Position numbers and translations under genes: made by a program | In this document: positions 31,509 to 32,964 of the stretch, piece by piece | How the letters are laid out: each line of letters opens with the position of its first letter | Numbering within the stretch: the first letter of the stretch is position 1 | The notes under the pieces: model-generated | The model's input: only the letters and a program-made list of their open reading frames with translations | Told to the model about the DNA's origin: nothing | Database searches by the model: none | Assembly (NCBI GenBank): GCA_022824145.1 | Contig: JAJEAY010000050.1 | Coordinates: 1 to 32,964, forward strand | DNA length: 32,964 bases | Direction: 5' to 3' | Source: Rhodobacter sp. | Lineage (GTDB): Bacteria > Pseudomonadota > Alphaproteobacteria > Rhodobacterales > Rhodobacteraceae

Positions 31509-32405
31509 ATGGAACGAAAGATAACCAAGGCAGTATTTCCGGTTGCAGGGCTGGGAACGCGGTTTCTGCCCGCGACCAAGTCGATTCCAAAAGAGATCAT
31601 GACCCTGGTTGACCGACCTTTGGTTCAGTACGCGATCGACGAGGCGCGGGAGGCGGGAATCGAAAAGTTCATTTTCGTCACTTCCCGCGGCAAAGGTGCG
31701 CTTGAGGATTATTTTGACCATGCGCCCGAGCTCGAACAGGAACTGATCAGAAAGGGCAGGGACACGCTTCTGGGTGAGCTCAGGAGCACAAACATGGACT
31801 CCGGCGCCATTGCCTATGTGCGCCAGCACAGACCGCTCGGGCTGGGCCATGCGGTTTGGTGCGCACGGCATCTGATCTCGTCCGACGAAGCGTTCGCGGT
31901 CATTCTTCCCGACGACGTGATCACGGCGGAGAAACCCTGCCTTCTGCAGATGCTCGAAGCCTACCGGGAAACCGGAGGCAGCATGGTTGCGGCAATGGAG
32001 GTTCCTCCGGAGAAGGCTTCGGCCTACGGCGTGCTGGATGTTGGAGAGGAAACGGGGCCAATAGTCTCGGTCAACGGAATGGTCGAAAAGCCGGAAGTCG
32101 GCCAGAGTCCGTCCAACCTCGCAGTCATCGGCCGGTACCTCCTGTCGCCACGGGTTCTGGGCCATCTCAACACGGCAAATCCGGCAGCGGGCAATGAGAT
32201 ACAGCTCACGAACGCCATTGCGATGGAGATTGAGCAGGGCAGAGGTGTCTACGGATACAGGTTCCAGGGCCAGCGGTTCGATTGCGGATCAAAGGCGGGA
32301 TTCCTGCAGGCGACTGTAGCTTTCGGACTGGCTCGTCCTGATCTTCGGGATGAATTTTCCGAATTTCTCGTGCAGGCCGCGAAGAATCAGGGGACTGCGC
32401 AGTGA
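31509..32405 (+). CDS. galU: UTP-glucose-1-phosphate uridylyltransferase GalU
   Basis: A 298-residue enzyme making UDP-glucose from UTP and glucose-1-phosphate for polysaccharides and lipopolysaccharide. KAVFPVAGLGTRFLPATKSI (nucleotide-binding loop), PKEIMTLVDRPLVQYAIDEA, LGLGHAVWCARHLI, FAVILPDDVI and MVEKPEVGQSPSNLAVIGRY are all standard. ATG 31509 gives the usual short N-terminus, with AAGG 7 nt upstream; an open frame to 31383 would cover the palindrome and adds no homology. It follows kdsB in the same direction with its own likely control region. Confidence 0.96.
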   Translation: MERKITKAVFPVAGLGTRFLPATKSIPKEIMTLVDRPLVQYAIDEAREAGIEKFIFVTSRGKGALEDYFDHAPELEQELIRKGRDTLLGELRSTNMDSGAIAYVRQHRPLGLGHAVWCARHLISSDEAFAVILPDDVITAEKPCLLQMLEAYRETGGSMVAAMEVPPEKASAYGVLDVGEETGPIVSVNGMVEKPEVGQSPSNLAVIGRYLLSPRVLGHLNTANPAAGNEIQLTNAIAMEIEQGRGVYGYRFQGQRFDCGSKAGFLQATVAFGLARPDLRDEFSEFLVQAAKNQGTAQ

Positions 32406-32964
32406 CTGTACGGCGGCGGACTGGGTTTCATCAAGTACGGCGTTGGATGGAGGACAGCTGCAATGGACCATCGCTTCGCATTGTAGCGGCGCAGATTCTG
32501 TTTGAGTTTGAATCCCGTTCCCCGAATCCATCGCATCTATTGGAAAGGTGCCCGCCATTCCATTCCTGCAGGACTTCAGCCGGTTCGAGACGGAAACCGG
32601 TGATTTGAGATCAGGAGTTGCCAAGTTAAGCAGGGAACAGAGTCAGACGCGCGATCCTCGCAAGTTGCATGAACTCGGCTTTTCTTTTCGTTCCTTCTTC
32701 GTTTCATGGTCTTGGAGGCAAATTTACCAGCCAATCGGAGTTTTCAGTCGGGATCCCTGGTGAATCCCCAGCAATTCCCGGCAGGATTTTTTATTGTTTA
32801 ATATCAACAGGCTGCGAAGTTTCCGCGCTTTTCTTTTCGCAGAGTTTTTGCGCCAGATCGGCTATATTCCACCAAATGTCCGAAACGGTTTTTGCCTTGT
32901 TTTCAACTGTTTCGTGCTGAAATGACTGTCTGCTGGGTAGGATCAGACTTAGCGGGAATTGCTG
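32406..32964. other. Gene-free end of the window
   Basis: About 560 bp after galU without a gene. Base composition falls towards AT in the last 250 bp. A weak hairpin (CTGG-N6-CCAG near 32757-32772) precedes a T-run at about 32787-32792 and might end the galU transcript. GCTTTTCTTTTCG occurs twice (32678-32690 and 32827-32839). TATATT at 32863-32868 could be a -10 box for a gene beyond the right edge, but no good -35 is visible. Confidence 0.45.

Noticed and set aside
1-32964. CRISPR array, rRNA or tRNA genes
   Set aside because: No regularly spaced direct repeats and no rRNA- or tRNA-like segments were seen on either strand.

Overview
The window looks like a chromosomal segment of a GC-rich alphaproteobacterium, most likely of the Rhodobacterales (Rhodobacteraceae/Roseobacter-type). 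The reasons are the housekeeping block on the right (mutT-argJ-parvulin facing away from secA, then dnaJ-dnaK, alkB, cysQ-kdsB, galU), the style of the KdsB, ArgJ and MutT proteins, and frequent ATGA/GTGA start-stop overlaps. This assignment rests on remembered family features, not on a database search.

Layout. (1) 1-1917: the first codons of a leftward gene at the left edge, then almost 1.9 kb without a convincing gene. (2) 1918-5136: a left accessory block with a type III DNA methyltransferase that has lost its C-terminus and has no Res partner, an antitoxin of the HigA-like addiction family preceded by what may be the tail of its lost toxin, a decayed IS30-type transposase fragment, and an intact VapB/VapC toxin-antitoxin pair. 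(3) 5719-15370: a nine-gene rightward sugar or polyol catabolic operon: an SDR dehydrogenase, a Gfo/Idh/MocA oxidoreductase, a TIM-barrel sugar isomerase/epimerase, a complete RbsABC-type ABC importer (binding protein, double ATPase, two permeases) and two more Gfo/Idh/MocA proteins. A perfect 8-9-8 inverted repeat lies just before the first gene and a strong hairpin lies between the binding-protein and ATPase genes. (4) 15533-19853: a right accessory block with a Toprim-domain fragment of plasmid/ICE type, a leftward Xre-RES toxin-antitoxin pair whose toxin is frameshifted and carries a three-copy 12-bp repeat, and a rightward RloA/RloB (AbiL-like) AAA-ATPase plus Toprim-like defence pair. 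(5) 20102-32405: core genes. (6) 32406-32964: gene-free end.

How it fits together. The catabolic operon is flanked on both sides by worn mobile or defence genes, and the right accessory block ends at the mutT/argJ core. This suggests an integration hot spot in which the sugar operon and the defence genes are cargo. The operon imports a monosaccharide or polyol (or a derivative) and oxidises, isomerises or eliminates it through three NAD(P)-dependent Gfo/Idh/MocA proteins and one metal-dependent TIM barrel. There is no kinase, aldolase or regulator in the window, so the substrate cannot be named. The core block covers protein export and folding (SecA, parvulin, DnaK/DnaJ), arginine synthesis (ArgJ), nucleotide and DNA repair (MutT, AlkB), sulfate assimilation or PAP removal (CysQ) and envelope sugar activation (KdsB, GalU). 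No tRNA, rRNA or CRISPR array was seen.
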